A stretch of DNA of 41,784 bases, from assembly GCA_017479205.1 (NCBI GenBank), contig JAFVCN010000023.1, positions 1 to 41,784 on the forward strand. Direction: 5' to 3'. This DNA comes from Candidatus Saccharimonadota bacterium (GTDB taxonomy: Bacteria; Patescibacteriota; Saccharimonadia; Saccharimonadales; Saccharimonadaceae). Position 1 is the first letter of the stretch; every line of letters begins with the position of its first letter. Below are positions 8,650 to 16,689 of the stretch, in pieces. A program made the position numbers and the translations under genes. A model generated the notes under the pieces. It was given only the letters and a program-made list of their open reading frames with translations. It did no database searches and had not been told where the DNA came from.

Positions 8650-11094
8650 TTATAGCTCTCCCCAGTTTTTTCCAGTTGTGACTTCTACGGCAAGCTTAAC
8701 AGAAATGGATGGCGCAATATTTTCCATTTCGTGTGTTAAAATATCTGAAACTTCTCCCGCTAAGTTTTCATCACATTCCACAATTAACGAATCGTGAATT
8801 TGCAAAATCAAATCTGCTCCGTCCGGCAGAGCTCGATCAACTTTTATCATGGCCTGTTTCATTAAATCGGCTTCAGTTCCCTGTATCGGCATATTTTCCG
8901 CCGCGCGCTCCGCGGCATTACGAATGATAAAATTAGAAGAATGGACATCTGGAGTCGGGCGGCGACGACCATAAAATGTTTCAACATAGCCAAGCGTTTT
9001 TGCCTGCTCTAAAACATTATCAAGATAATTTTTAATCGGACTGCGAACTTTAAAATAATCTTCAATAAACTGTTTTGCTTCGTAAAAGCTCATATTGGCT
9101 GCGTCGGAAAGACCTTTTGGACTCATACCATACATAACGCCAAAATTAATCACTTTCGCCGCTCGACGCTGATTTTTTGTGACTGCGTCAAAAGGTACAT
9201 TAAATACTTCTGAAGCAGTTTTTGTATGAATATCAACGCCAGAATTAAAATTATCCATTAACTTTTGGTCGTTCGCTAAGAATGCCGCTAGACGCAATTC
9301 GAACTGAGCATAGTCAGCCGAAACAAATATTTTGCCCGGCCTTGCAACAAAACCTTTTCGGATTTCTTTGCCAATTTCCGTTCGGACTGGAATATTTTGT
9401 AAATTTGGATTTACAGAAGAAAGGCGACCTGTCGCAGTTACATCTTGAGTAAAAGTAGTATGGATTACATCTTCTTTATCGGCAAGCGTCGGCAGGGGTA
9501 AGATATAAGTCGAGAGTAATTTGGCGTTTTCTCGATACTCTTGAATAAGCGGGATAATTTCATGTTCGTCTTTTAACTTATCTAGCTCTTTCGCTCCGGT
9601 CGAGAATCCTCTAGAAGTTTTTTTAATTCCCTTCGTAGGAAGGTTTAATTTTTCAAAAAGAATACTAGACAGTTGAATCGGCGAGTTTAAGTTAAATTCG
9701 GTTCCCGCTACTTCGAAAATTTTTCTTTCGACTTTTGAAACTTTTTGTTCAAATTCAACTTTTAGTTTTTCAAAATGTTTTCTATCGATTTTAATACCGC
9801 GTTTTTCCATCTTATACAAAACTGGAATCATTGGTAGATCTTCTTCATGATAGACTTTTGCCAATTTTGCGTTTTCTGGCTTCAAGGAAAGTTCATACTT
9901 TTGTTTTTTATATTTCTTCTCGAGCTCTTCATCAAAAGATAGTCCTAGCTGAGAATCGTCAGTTTTCTTTCGCAGAGGATTAAGTAAAAATTCCGCCTGA
10001 TTTAAATCCCAAAAATTGCCATTTGAATCTAATATTTTCTGCGCAAATTCTGCATCAGAATGCATTTTAGTTTTAATATCTTGCGCAATGATTAAATCTT
10101 TCGGGACTTCGATTTTTGAAAGATTAAATTGTTCGTTTTTAGTATCAGGTTCTTCCGCTTTAGGCGCTTTTTTATTATCCATAATTTTATTGATTCGCTC
10201 TACTACATCCTGATGCGCACCCTCTGGATCTAATTTATCTAGCTCGTCGTTATATTTTCGAACTAATGAGAAAAACTCTAAATTCTTTAGTGCGCTGACA
10301 ATTCTCTTTTTGTCTATTATTAAATCTGGAATATCATCTATCTTAACTGGAGCGTCGGTCATAATTTTTGCGAGCTGATAAGACATATATGCCGAATCCT
10401 TACCCTCAATTAGTTTCTTCTGTGTTGCTCCGGTAATTTCATCAATATGCTGGTAAATTCCATCAAGACTACCGTATTCTGCTAATAATTTTACAGCACC
10501 TTTTTCGCCAATACCTGGCACGCCTGGAATATTATCCGAATTATCGCCTTTAATCGATTTTAAATCCAAGAATTGTTTTTTATTAATTCCATATTTTTCT
10601 TCTACGGCCGGAACGTCCATTTCCTCGAGCTTCGAGAAGCCCTTTAAGAGCCGGTACATTCTGACGTTTTCATCTACGACTTGTAGCATATCTAAATCTG
10701 AAGATACAATATATACATCCCAGTCTTTTGCTTGACGAGCGAGAGTACCGATAATATCATCCGCTTCATAGTCGTCGCATTCCATAAATCCCCAACCAAG
10801 CGCATAAATCAAATCTTTAAGTAACGGTATCTGCGCAAAGAAATCTTCTGGCGGTTTTACGCGTCCCGCCTTATACTCTCCATAAATCGCTAAACGTTTT
10901 CTGGTAGAAGTTTTTGCCTTATCCCAAGCTACAACCACTTTATTAGGAGAGAGTTTTCGCACAATCTCCATAGCGATTGTCGCAAATCCGTATACTCCAG
11001 AAGTAGGCGTTCCGTCAGCACGGGAAAGATTCCCCATCGCGTAATATCCACGATAGAAGACGCTTTTACCGTCTATGATTACCAACTTCTTCAT
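8650..11094 (-). CDS. polA: DNA polymerase I with vestigial proofreading domain
   Basis: This 814-residue family A polymerase should act in Okazaki fragment processing and repair. Residues 1-285 form the 5'-3' flap nuclease (YEADDIIGTLA, KGDNSDNIPGVPGIGEKGA). The polymerase domain runs from about 425 to the end. It shows motif A (DYAQFELRLAAFL), the O-helix (RRAAKVINFGVMYG) and motif C (QIHDSLIVEC). Only about 130 residues separate the two. None of the acidic 3'-5' exonuclease motifs (such as DTETD) is visible, so proofreading is almost surely absent. The start follows TAGGAG, whose TAG is also the stop of the upstream kinase gene, so the two are co-transcribed. Confidence 0.95.
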   Translation of the reverse strand: MKKLVIIDGKSVFYRGYYAMGNLSRADGTPTSGVYGFATIAMEIVRKLSPNKVVVAWDKAKTSTRKRLAIYGEYKAGRVKPPEDFFAQIPLLKDLIYALGWGFMECDDYEADDIIGTLARQAKDWDVYIVSSDLDMLQVVDENVRMYRLLKGFSKLEEMDVPAVEEKYGINKKQFLDLKSIKGDNSDNIPGVPGIGEKGAVKLLAEYGSLDGIYQHIDEITGATQKKLIEGKDSAYMSYQLAKIMTDAPVKIDDIPDLIIDKKRIVSALKNLEFFSLVRKYNDELDKLDPEGAHQDVVERINKIMDNKKAPKAEEPDTKNEQFNLSKIEVPKDLIIAQDIKTKMHSDAEFAQKILDSNGNFWDLNQAEFLLNPLRKKTDDSQLGLSFDEELEKKYKKQKYELSLKPENAKLAKVYHEEDLPMIPVLYKMEKRGIKIDRKHFEKLKVEFEQKVSKVERKIFEVAGTEFNLNSPIQLSSILFEKLNLPTKGIKKTSRGFSTGAKELDKLKDEHEIIPLIQEYRENAKLLSTYILPLPTLADKEDVIHTTFTQDVTATGRLSSVNPNLQNIPVRTEIGKEIRKGFVARPGKIFVSADYAQFELRLAAFLANDQKLMDNFNSGVDIHTKTASEVFNVPFDAVTKNQRRAAKVINFGVMYGMSPKGLSDAANMSFYEAKQFIEDYFKVRSPIKNYLDNVLEQAKTLGYVETFYGRRRPTPDVHSSNFIIRNAAERAAENMPIQGTEADLMKQAMIKVDRALPDGADLILQIHDSLIVECDENLAGEVSDILTHEMENIAPSISVKLAVEVTTGKNWGEL

Positions 11095-11101
11095 AAAACT
11101 C

Positions 11102-11680
11102 CTAGAATTCTATTTTCTTTAAAACTTCATCTACGTTTAGATTTAAATCTTCTACACTCGAATTATTCAGAACATAGTAATCCGCCATCGCGATCGGTCC
11201 GCCTTTTTCAAGATTTTCAATCTCTGAGCGATCTCGTTCTTGGATTTCTTCTGTATTAAACGGTCTTTCAACACGCTTTCCGACGCGTTTATGTCTTAAT
11301 CCTTTATCTACGACTACGGCAAGTACACTAACCTGTCCAGGAAATTCATGTTTTAGGGTTTTATATTCAGTCCAAGTGTAAAGACCATCTAGGATAATTC
11401 TCTTTTGTCCTGCTAAAATTAGATCTTTAGTTTCGGCAATTACCTGATTTACTACCCAATCTTTTCCTTCAGTTTCTCGAATCATCTCACGGAACTTCTT
11501 TTCGCTTTCGCCGTCCGGAGTACGTTCAATTCCCCGTCGCTCCATTTCCTTATAAATCATTCCACCAAAATAAACTTTCGGAAAACCTTTTGAAGTTAGA
11601 TGATCTACTACGACCGACTTTCCCGATCCGCTCATTCCGACGATTGCCAAAATTTTAATATCTTTCTCTTTCGTATCCAT
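11102..11680 (-). CDS. P-loop kinase resembling archaeal dephospho-CoA-kinase-like UPF0200 proteins
   Basis: This 192-residue protein has a Walker A motif GMSGSGKS (15-22). It also has YFGGMIYKEMERRGIERTPD, a DGLYTWTEY segment, an RVGKR-type lid, and a C-terminal ADYYVLNNSS segment. The order and wording (GMSGSGKS, G-MIYKEMERRGIE-TPD, ERDRSEIE, AMADYYVLNN) recall archaeal UPF0200 / dephospho-CoA-kinase-like proteins more than bacterial CoaE. Substrate unknown. The start at 11680 is preferred over the ATG at 11746, because an extended -10 (TGTTATACT) ends 6 nt before it and the longer form would overlap the upstream gene. polA follows 7 nt downstream. Confidence 0.75.
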   Translation of the reverse strand: MDTKEKDIKILAIVGMSGSGKSVVVDHLTSKGFPKVYFGGMIYKEMERRGIERTPDGESEKKFREMIRETEGKDWVVNQVIAETKDLILAGQKRIILDGLYTWTEYKTLKHEFPGQVSVLAVVVDKGLRHKRVGKRVERPFNTEEIQERDRSEIENLEKGGPIAMADYYVLNNSSVEDLNLNVDEVLKKIEF

Positions 11681-11686
11681 ACCTAT

Positions 11687-11695
11687 AGTATAACA
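11687..11695 (-). promoter_or_regulatory. Extended -10 box for the kinase-polA operon (leaderless)
   Basis: TGTTATACT on the minus strand is followed by 6 nt and the ATG at 11680. It sets the kinase start codon. Confidence 0.7.
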
Positions 11696-11699
11696 CAAC

Positions 11700-12140
11700 T
11701 CACTCCACTTTAATCTTGTATCGACCAATTCCGCAGCTATAGGCATTTCCGCGGATATTTCTCATGGATCTATTCTCACAAAGTTTCATGTTAAATAGCA
11801 TCATCTGGACTTCGTCATAACCCATGATCCTAATAAAAGAAAAACCGCGACCAGACATTTTAGCTAATGGTCTTGAGAGAATATATAAGAATTTATCATC
11901 TATAACAACATATCTATTTGAAAAACGATTCGTTTCAATAACACTTAAGCCTTTTCTAAAAACTTTACGCCTGCGATAATTCCGCATACTTGAGATTTTT
12001 GGCTTGTTTCTTGAATAAATTTTTACCTCAGCACTCGTTTCCGCAAAAATAAACAAATTCAAAGTTTCGTCTGTTACTGAATCATCGACTAACCGAATTG
12101 TATTTTCCGCGCTGTGCAAAATACCCAGAATGTTCGGCAT
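11700..12140 (-). CDS. Small basic protein of unknown function
   Basis: I do not recognise this 146-residue protein. It has no signal peptide or membrane helix. The middle is strongly basic (RNYRRRKVFRKG, about 53-64), flanked by beta-rich hydrophobic strands (LNLFIFAET, RYVVIDDKFLYILS, FSFIRIMGY). The C-terminus has two cysteines (C121 and C135). Late segments such as YVVIDDKFLYIL could suggest a nucleic-acid-binding fold, but this is a guess. The start has GGAGG just before the ATG. It has its own promoter (12197-12225), and its stop lies 20 nt before the kinase start. Confidence 0.65.
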   Translation of the reverse strand: MPNILGILHSAENTIRLVDDSVTDETLNLFIFAETSAEVKIYSRNKPKISSMRNYRRRKVFRKGLSVIETNRFSNRYVVIDDKFLYILSRPLAKMSGRGFSFIRIMGYDEVQMMLFNMKLCENRSMRNIRGNAYSCGIGRYKIKVE

Positions 12141-12196
12141 TTTTCCTCCATAACATTTGGGTATTTTAGTTTTTATCTTTCTTAAAAATCCTCTTT

Positions 12197-12225
12197 ATTT
12201 TAACAAATTCATCTCTGTTTTTCAA
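12197..12225 (-). promoter_or_regulatory. Sigma70-type promoter of the 12140 gene
   Basis: TTGAAA (12220-12225), a 17-nt spacer and TAAAAT (12197-12202) on the minus strand imply a leader of about 50 nt containing a GGAGG ribosome site before the ATG at 12140. Confidence 0.55.
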
Positions 12226-12227
12226 GC

Positions 12228-13838
12228 TTAAGCGTTTTTCTTATAATTCGCTCCAGGCTTCTGTAAAGGTTGTTCTTGCTCCCAAGGTCTTTTCATATTA
12301 TTATGCTCAACCTGCGCAAGAGCCTGCTGTTCTTCAAAGGCTCTTTTATTCTTTTTATTCTTACTTAAGATAATAAACACTATAATTAGAGCAATAACAA
12401 ACGCAACGCCAGCTGCTCCAAGTAACCAATAAAGCCAAGTTTTATCTTCTTTGACTTCTACTTCCGCCTCTGTTTCAGATTCGCTATCACGAGTATATTC
12501 TGGAGGAGTATCCTGGTTAATTGTAGCCTCCGTACCGCCGACATAGAGCTTATGTCCGTTTGCATAGATGTTTGAATTTTCCGCATCTTCATTAGTTAAA
12601 CTCGAAATGTAACTATCTCCAGTTAGAACAACGATTGAAGTTTTGTCCATGACCAGATTAATTTCCTTCGCGGTTTTCGCTCTATTAATCGTTCCCATAA
12701 GATAGGCTTTTTCGGTTAGATTGGCGGTTAAAGTCGAAACATCGTCAATGACGAAATCTCCAAAAATGCCATCGTTTTTAGCATATAGAGTTACATTACC
12801 ACCGTTTTTACCGCTAGTTCCCCATTTTCCGCTAGTCGCTTTTAAGAACGCCCCGTCTGTATCGTTATTAACATAGGTATTATTTTCAAGTGTAATAATT
12901 GCGGAAGTGTTCGTTACAAAGAAAATCTCCCCCTTGTTATTGGTAACTTTTGAATTTGTCATTGTAAAGTTACCGGTTCCCTCGTCAGCATCTCCAGACA
13001 TTGACTGGTAAATGAAAAAGGCTTTATAAGTTTCGGAGTTTCCGTTAAGTTTTGTATTTGTAACTGTTATATCATCATTATCAAGAGTTACAGAATTTTT
13101 ACCTTCAATTACAGCGCCTTCACTAGCTGTCGAAATTAAAGTTGCATTAGAGACTGTAACATTAGCAGTTGAGTAGATGACTGGCGAACCAGTACCAGAA
13201 ACTTCGTAATTTCCGCCTTTTACAGTCATGGTTCCGCCACCTCGATCTGAACGAATTGCTGCCGAAGAATTCCCGGAAGTAGAGATATTAAGGTTTGTTG
13301 CGGTCAAGGTTCCTCCGCCGGTTACCATGATTCCGCCAGAGTTATTCGCGCTAGTTTTAATTGCAGTATCAGCAATATCAATTGTGGAATCGCCATAGGC
13401 AAAAACTGCATTTGCGTGGGCTCCATTAGTCGTAATGGTTCCGCCGTTAATTTTAATTTTTGAAGAATCATAGGAGAGTGCTGCTGCGTTTGTACCGTAA
13501 AAATCTGCGTTATCGCCACTATTATCGTCACCGGATTTTACGATTGTTGGATTACTGAGGTTAACTGTTCCACCCGAAACTAAAACTGCATTTTCTCCTG
13601 CAGTTGTAGAAGTATAAGAGCCATCAGCCTCCGAGGCAGTTTCCGAGAAAGTAACTGCTCCTTTATAAGATTTTGTATCAAACGAACTGCTTGAGCCACC
13701 TGGCTTATTAGAAGAACTGCTGTTTGGCTTTGTTGGCGGTTCGGCATAGACTAGATTACTCGTAAGAAAACCTGCCGTGATTGACGCCATAAGCGCACTC
13801 GAAATAAGCGCACATCTTACAATAACTTTTTTTCTCAT
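12228..13838 (-). CDS. Membrane-anchored beta-helix surface protein
   Basis: This 536-residue protein has a signal peptide (MRKKVIVRCALISSAL, cleavage probably after VYA near residue 33) and a Ser/Asn/Gly-rich linker. A long run of short beta-repeats follows, rich in G-G-T, N, S and T (for example KINGGTITTNGAHANAVFA, LTATNLNISTSGNSSAAI), typical of right-handed parallel beta-helices of adhesin-like proteins. A C-terminal transmembrane helix (about 470-492) leads to a basic cytoplasmic tail, so it is anchored without an LPxTG motif. The start at 13838 is preferred over 13874 because TGTTATAAT at 13857-13865 and AGGAGG both lie between them. Likely role: surface contact, inferred. Confidence 0.8.
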   Translation of the reverse strand: MRKKVIVRCALISSALMASITAGFLTSNLVYAEPPTKPNSSSSNKPGGSSSSFDTKSYKGAVTFSETASEADGSYTSTTAGENAVLVSGGTVNLSNPTIVKSGDDNSGDNADFYGTNAAALSYDSSKIKINGGTITTNGAHANAVFAYGDSTIDIADTAIKTSANNSGGIMVTGGGTLTATNLNISTSGNSSAAIRSDRGGGTMTVKGGNYEVSGTGSPVIYSTANVTVSNATLISTASEGAVIEGKNSVTLDNDDITVTNTKLNGNSETYKAFFIYQSMSGDADEGTGNFTMTNSKVTNNKGEIFFVTNTSAIITLENNTYVNNDTDGAFLKATSGKWGTSGKNGGNVTLYAKNDGIFGDFVIDDVSTLTANLTEKAYLMGTINRAKTAKEINLVMDKTSIVVLTGDSYISSLTNEDAENSNIYANGHKLYVGGTEATINQDTPPEYTRDSESETEAEVEVKEDKTWLYWLLGAAGVAFVIALIIVFIILSKNKKNKRAFEEQQALAQVEHNNMKRPWEQEQPLQKPGANYKKNA

Positions 13839-13856
13839 ATTCCTCCTATTTGTTCT

Positions 13857-13865
13857 ATTATAACA
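13857..13865 (-). promoter_or_regulatory. Extended -10 box for the beta-helix protein (short leader with SD)
   Basis: TGTTATAAT on the minus strand is followed by about 18 nt containing AGGAGGA (13841-13847) and then the ATG at 13838. Unlike most unit-heading genes here, this one keeps a Shine-Dalgarno leader of about 12 nt. Confidence 0.65.
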
Positions 13866-13902
13866 GATAGCCATAAGAATTACAAAAAATTGGAATAAAA
13901 AA

Positions 13903-13978
13903 TGGAGCCATTGACTGGGATCGAACCAGCGACCTGCTCGTTACGAATGAGCTGCTCTACCAACTGAGCTACAATGGC
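13903..13978 (-). tRNA. tRNA-Thr (CGU anticodon), CCA encoded
   Basis: The cloverleaf is complete: acceptor GCCATTG/CAATGGC, D stem GCTC/GAGC, anticodon loop TTCGTAA (CGT), T arm GCTGG-TTCGATC-CCAGT, discriminator T, then CCA. The last anticodon-stem position is an A31xC39 mismatch instead of a Watson-Crick pair. A T-rich run follows the CCA. Confidence 0.95.
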
Positions 13979-14013
13979 ATTTCCCTTATCTTATCATATT
14001 TTCGAGAATCGGT

Positions 14014-14952
14014 CTAGTTATTAACTCGGTGATGGACGGTTGGAGAATTTTCATCAAGCGTTTTAAATTCATAGCCATTTTTTAAGCCATATTGAATAAT
14101 CTTTTCAACTGCATTGACCGAAAAATCTTTTGTGTCATGTTGTAAGACTACCGAAAAACTGCCATCTCCACGTCCATTAACAGCATTAACGACATTTCGA
14201 TAAACTGCGTCCGTTGTCGAAACATTATTACTAGCATCTCCGCTCGAAACGTTCCAGTCAAAATATCTATATCCTCGTTTTTCGACTTCAGAAGTTAAAG
14301 CCGTCATAATTCCTTTATTATAGCGCGCACTGATTGAATTTGAGGCTCCGCCTGGAAAACGAATTATTTTTGGACTCTTTCCAGTTATTCTTGCGACTCT
14401 CGCCGAGACCGTATTAAGATCATTAAAATAAGTATCCATGCTACGATAAATTTCATAGTTATGGGAACAGGTATGGAGGGCGACCGTATGACCTTCGTTC
14501 GCTTCCCTTAAAATCATTTCATCCGAGCCTTTACAAGTTACGAAGAAGGTTGCCTTAACATTATATTTCTTTAAAACGTCTAGCAATTTTGGAGTATAGC
14601 CGCTCGGCCCATCGTCAAAAGTTAAATAAACTATTCTCTTTCCACTAACTGACGGGATTTCGGACGGCTGCGCTGTTTCATTAGAAACTGGTGGAGTCTC
14701 CTCAATTTCAAGCTTGTGTCCTTCTGATACGGAGCTTAATTCAACAAAATCTGAAACTTCGGTTTCAATTCCGTCAACAATTTTAACTTTCGAATCGGTC
14801 TTACTACTCCTATCTCCGCCAATATATTGCACGCTTGAAATAATTAAAGCGGTAAAAAGCGCCGACATGAAAAAGGTAAAAACTGGCTGAAGACTGAGTC
14901 TTCGTCGTCGAGCTCTACCCTGTTCAATGATATAATCGACGTCTTTCTTCAT
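14014..14952 (-). CDS. Membrane-anchored polysaccharide (peptidoglycan) deacetylase
   Basis: This 312-residue protein has an Arg-rich cytoplasmic start (RARRRRL), one transmembrane helix (about 24-44), a Ser/Thr/Glu linker and a NodB-type CE4 domain (about 105-300). All five CE4 motifs are visible: TFDDG (111-115, with the catalytic Asp and metal Asp), HTCSH (metal histidines), RFPGG, DWNVSSGD and LQHD. It should remove N-acetyl groups from cell-surface glycan, most likely peptidoglycan, and so alter lysozyme sensitivity. Substrate is inferred. It starts 14 nt after parB but has its own -10 box 8 nt before the ATG. Confidence 0.9.
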   Translation of the reverse strand: MKKDVDYIIEQGRARRRRLSLQPVFTFFMSALFTALIISSVQYIGGDRSSKTDSKVKIVDGIETEVSDFVELSSVSEGHKLEIEETPPVSNETAQPSEIPSVSGKRIVYLTFDDGPSGYTPKLLDVLKKYNVKATFFVTCKGSDEMILREANEGHTVALHTCSHNYEIYRSMDTYFNDLNTVSARVARITGKSPKIIRFPGGASNSISARYNKGIMTALTSEVEKRGYRYFDWNVSSGDASNNVSTTDAVYRNVVNAVNGRGDGSFSVVLQHDTKDFSVNAVEKIIQYGLKNGYEFKTLDENSPTVHHRVNN

Positions 14953-14960
14953 CTACTTTT

Positions 14961-14969
14961 ATTATATCA
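14961..14969 (-). promoter_or_regulatory. Extended -10 box for the deacetylase
   Basis: TGATATAAT on the minus strand lies 8 nt before the ATG at 14952, giving a leader of one or two bases. It lies partly inside the 3' end of parB. Confidence 0.6.
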
Positions 14970-15806
14970 CGCTAGTTTTTCAAGTAATTTTTTGAGTTCT
15001 TCGTCGTTCTTACAGGTAATCTTAACCGATCTGCCAGAAATTTTTACTTTCGCTGCATATTTTTTAGATAAATTATCTTCTTGCTTTGTGTAAATTGAAG
15101 TTTTAATCGCTCTTACTGAAGATTTCTTCTTCTGCTCGCTCATTACTTTTTCAACTTTTCGAGCCGTCCAGCCCTCTTCAATAATTAGAGGTAAGTATTT
15201 CGAAATTAGTTCTGGATCTGCGTTAATTAAAGGCCTCATTACACCTTCGGTTAATTTATGTTCAACCATTGCCTTTTTAGCATCTTCTGGCAGATTTAAG
15301 AGCCTCATTGTATTTATAACCGAACTTTCACTTTTTCCGACTCGATTTGCGATTTCTTTAGGCTCTAAGTTAAACTGAGTTTTTAATTTTGCGTAGGCGG
15401 TCGCCATTTCAATCGCGTTTAAGTCTTCCCTTTGAGCATTTTCGATAATTGAAAGCTCTAAACGGTTTTGAGTATCGAGAGTTCTAATAATAGCCGGAAT
15501 AGTAGAGAGCCCCGCTTTCTTCGAAGCGCGCCACCTTCTTTCACCAGCAACAATCTTATATTTCTCCCCCTCTTTAACAACTACAATCGGCTGGAGTACT
15601 CCATGTTCCTTAATCGAGCTTGCTAGAGCTTCTAGGGCTTCCTCGGAAAATTCTTTTCGAGGCTGCTCCTCGTCGCGAATTACGTCCGAAATAGGTAGCT
15701 CTTTTAAACTACTTTCTTTTGCGTCTTCGTTCGCCGTAACATCAAAATCAGTATTAACAAAATCTGTTGGGATTAAACTTTCAAACCCTCTTCCTAGTCC
15801 TGCCAT
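14967..15806 (-). CDS. parB: ParB/Spo0J chromosome-partitioning protein
   Basis: This 279-residue CTP-dependent DNA clamp loads at parS and works with ParA. The start MAGLGRGFESLIP is typical of Spo0J/ParB. The N-terminal domain carries QPRKEF and the CTP-binding GERRWRA box (88-94), followed by NAQREDLNAIEMA. A helix-turn-helix (about 140-190, including IANRVGKSESSVINTMRLL) and a C-terminal dimerisation segment follow. AAGGAGGT precedes the ATG. It lies 33 nt behind parA in the same transcript. I saw no canonical 16-bp parS palindrome in the window. Confidence 0.94.
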   Translation of the reverse strand: MAGLGRGFESLIPTDFVNTDFDVTANEDAKESSLKELPISDVIRDEEQPRKEFSEEALEALASSIKEHGVLQPIVVVKEGEKYKIVAGERRWRASKKAGLSTIPAIIRTLDTQNRLELSIIENAQREDLNAIEMATAYAKLKTQFNLEPKEIANRVGKSESSVINTMRLLNLPEDAKKAMVEHKLTEGVMRPLINADPELISKYLPLIIEEGWTARKVEKVMSEQKKKSSVRAIKTSIYTKQEDNLSKKYAAKVKISGRSVKITCKNDEELKKLLEKLA

Positions 15807-15839
15807 TTTACCTCCTTTTTGTTTCCACCCGTTTAATTA

Positions 15840-16637
15840 TTATTTTGTTCTTTCAATTACTTCTCTAGCTAGGTTTCGATAAGCTTTCGCACCCTTACTA
15901 AACTTATCGTAGGCTCCAACTGGTACACCGTGACTTGGAGCTTCTGCAACGCGGACATTTCTTGGGATAGTAGTTTTGAAGACTTTATCTTTGAAGTATT
16001 TTTCAACTTCTTCTAGTACCTGAATCGAGAGAGATGTTCTCTTATCATACATGGTCGCAAGGACGCCAAGCAGCTTCAGGTTTGGGTTCATGCGTTCTCG
16101 GATTAGTTTCATAGTTTCGAGAAGCTGAGAAACTCCTTCCATTGCATAAAACTCTGTTTGTACTGGCAATAAGAGATAGTCAGCGGTAATCATACCGTTA
16201 ACCGTCAAAAGCGATAAACTTGGAGGAGAGTCAATAATAATATAATCATAATTTCCCTCAATCATCTTTACAGCCTCTTTCAGGCGCATAAAACGACTAT
16301 TATCTTTTGTAAGTTCTACCTCGGCATTTGCAAGCTGAGGAGTTGTCGGAGCGATATCTAGATTTTTATATTTAGTTTCCTGAATAATCGGAAGTAATCC
16401 AATTGTACCGAGCATAACTTCTGTCATCGATGCGCCAGCAACATTGGAGCCAGGTTCATACGCCTTTTCGAGCGCAGCCTTATCAATCCCAAGACCGCTA
16501 GTTGCATTTCCCTGCGGATCAAAATCGATCAAAAGAGTTTTAAATTTTTCTTTTGCTAAATAAAATGCTAAGTTGACCGCTGTCGTGGTTTTTCCCACGC
16601 CGCCTTTTTGGTTAGTAATACAAATAACCTTCGCCAT
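15840..16637 (-). CDS. parA: ParA/Soj partitioning ATPase
   Basis: This 265-residue ATPase has the deviant Walker A KGGVGKTT (11-18), DFDPQGNATSGLG, and the Walker B DYIIIDSPPSLSLLT. It should bind DNA nonspecifically as an ATP dimer and move ParB-parS complexes. Length and motifs match chromosomal Soj. It heads the parA-parB unit. An extended -10 (TGGTATAAT) lies 9 nt before the ATG with no Shine-Dalgarno sequence, so the leader is two or three bases. Confidence 0.95.
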   Translation of the reverse strand: MAKVICITNQKGGVGKTTTAVNLAFYLAKEKFKTLLIDFDPQGNATSGLGIDKAALEKAYEPGSNVAGASMTEVMLGTIGLLPIIQETKYKNLDIAPTTPQLANAEVELTKDNSRFMRLKEAVKMIEGNYDYIIIDSPPSLSLLTVNGMITADYLLLPVQTEFYAMEGVSQLLETMKLIRERMNPNLKLLGVLATMYDKRTSLSIQVLEEVEKYFKDKVFKTTIPRNVRVAEAPSHGVPVGAYDKFSKGAKAYRNLAREVIERTK

Positions 16638-16646
16638 AATACTTTG

Positions 16647-16655
16647 ATTATACCA
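16647..16655 (-). promoter_or_regulatory. Extended -10 box for parA-parB
   Basis: TGGTATAAT on the minus strand lies 9 nt before the parA ATG, in the gap between trpS (ends 16690) and parA. Confidence 0.65.
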
Positions 16656-16689
16656 TAAAAATGCTTATACTAAAACTTTTTCACAAAAA

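Noticed and set aside
14967-16655. A parS site near parAB
   Set aside because: I looked for the 16-bp TGTTTCACGTGAAACA-type palindrome and found only partial matches such as TGTTTCCACCC near 15820, which is not palindromic.
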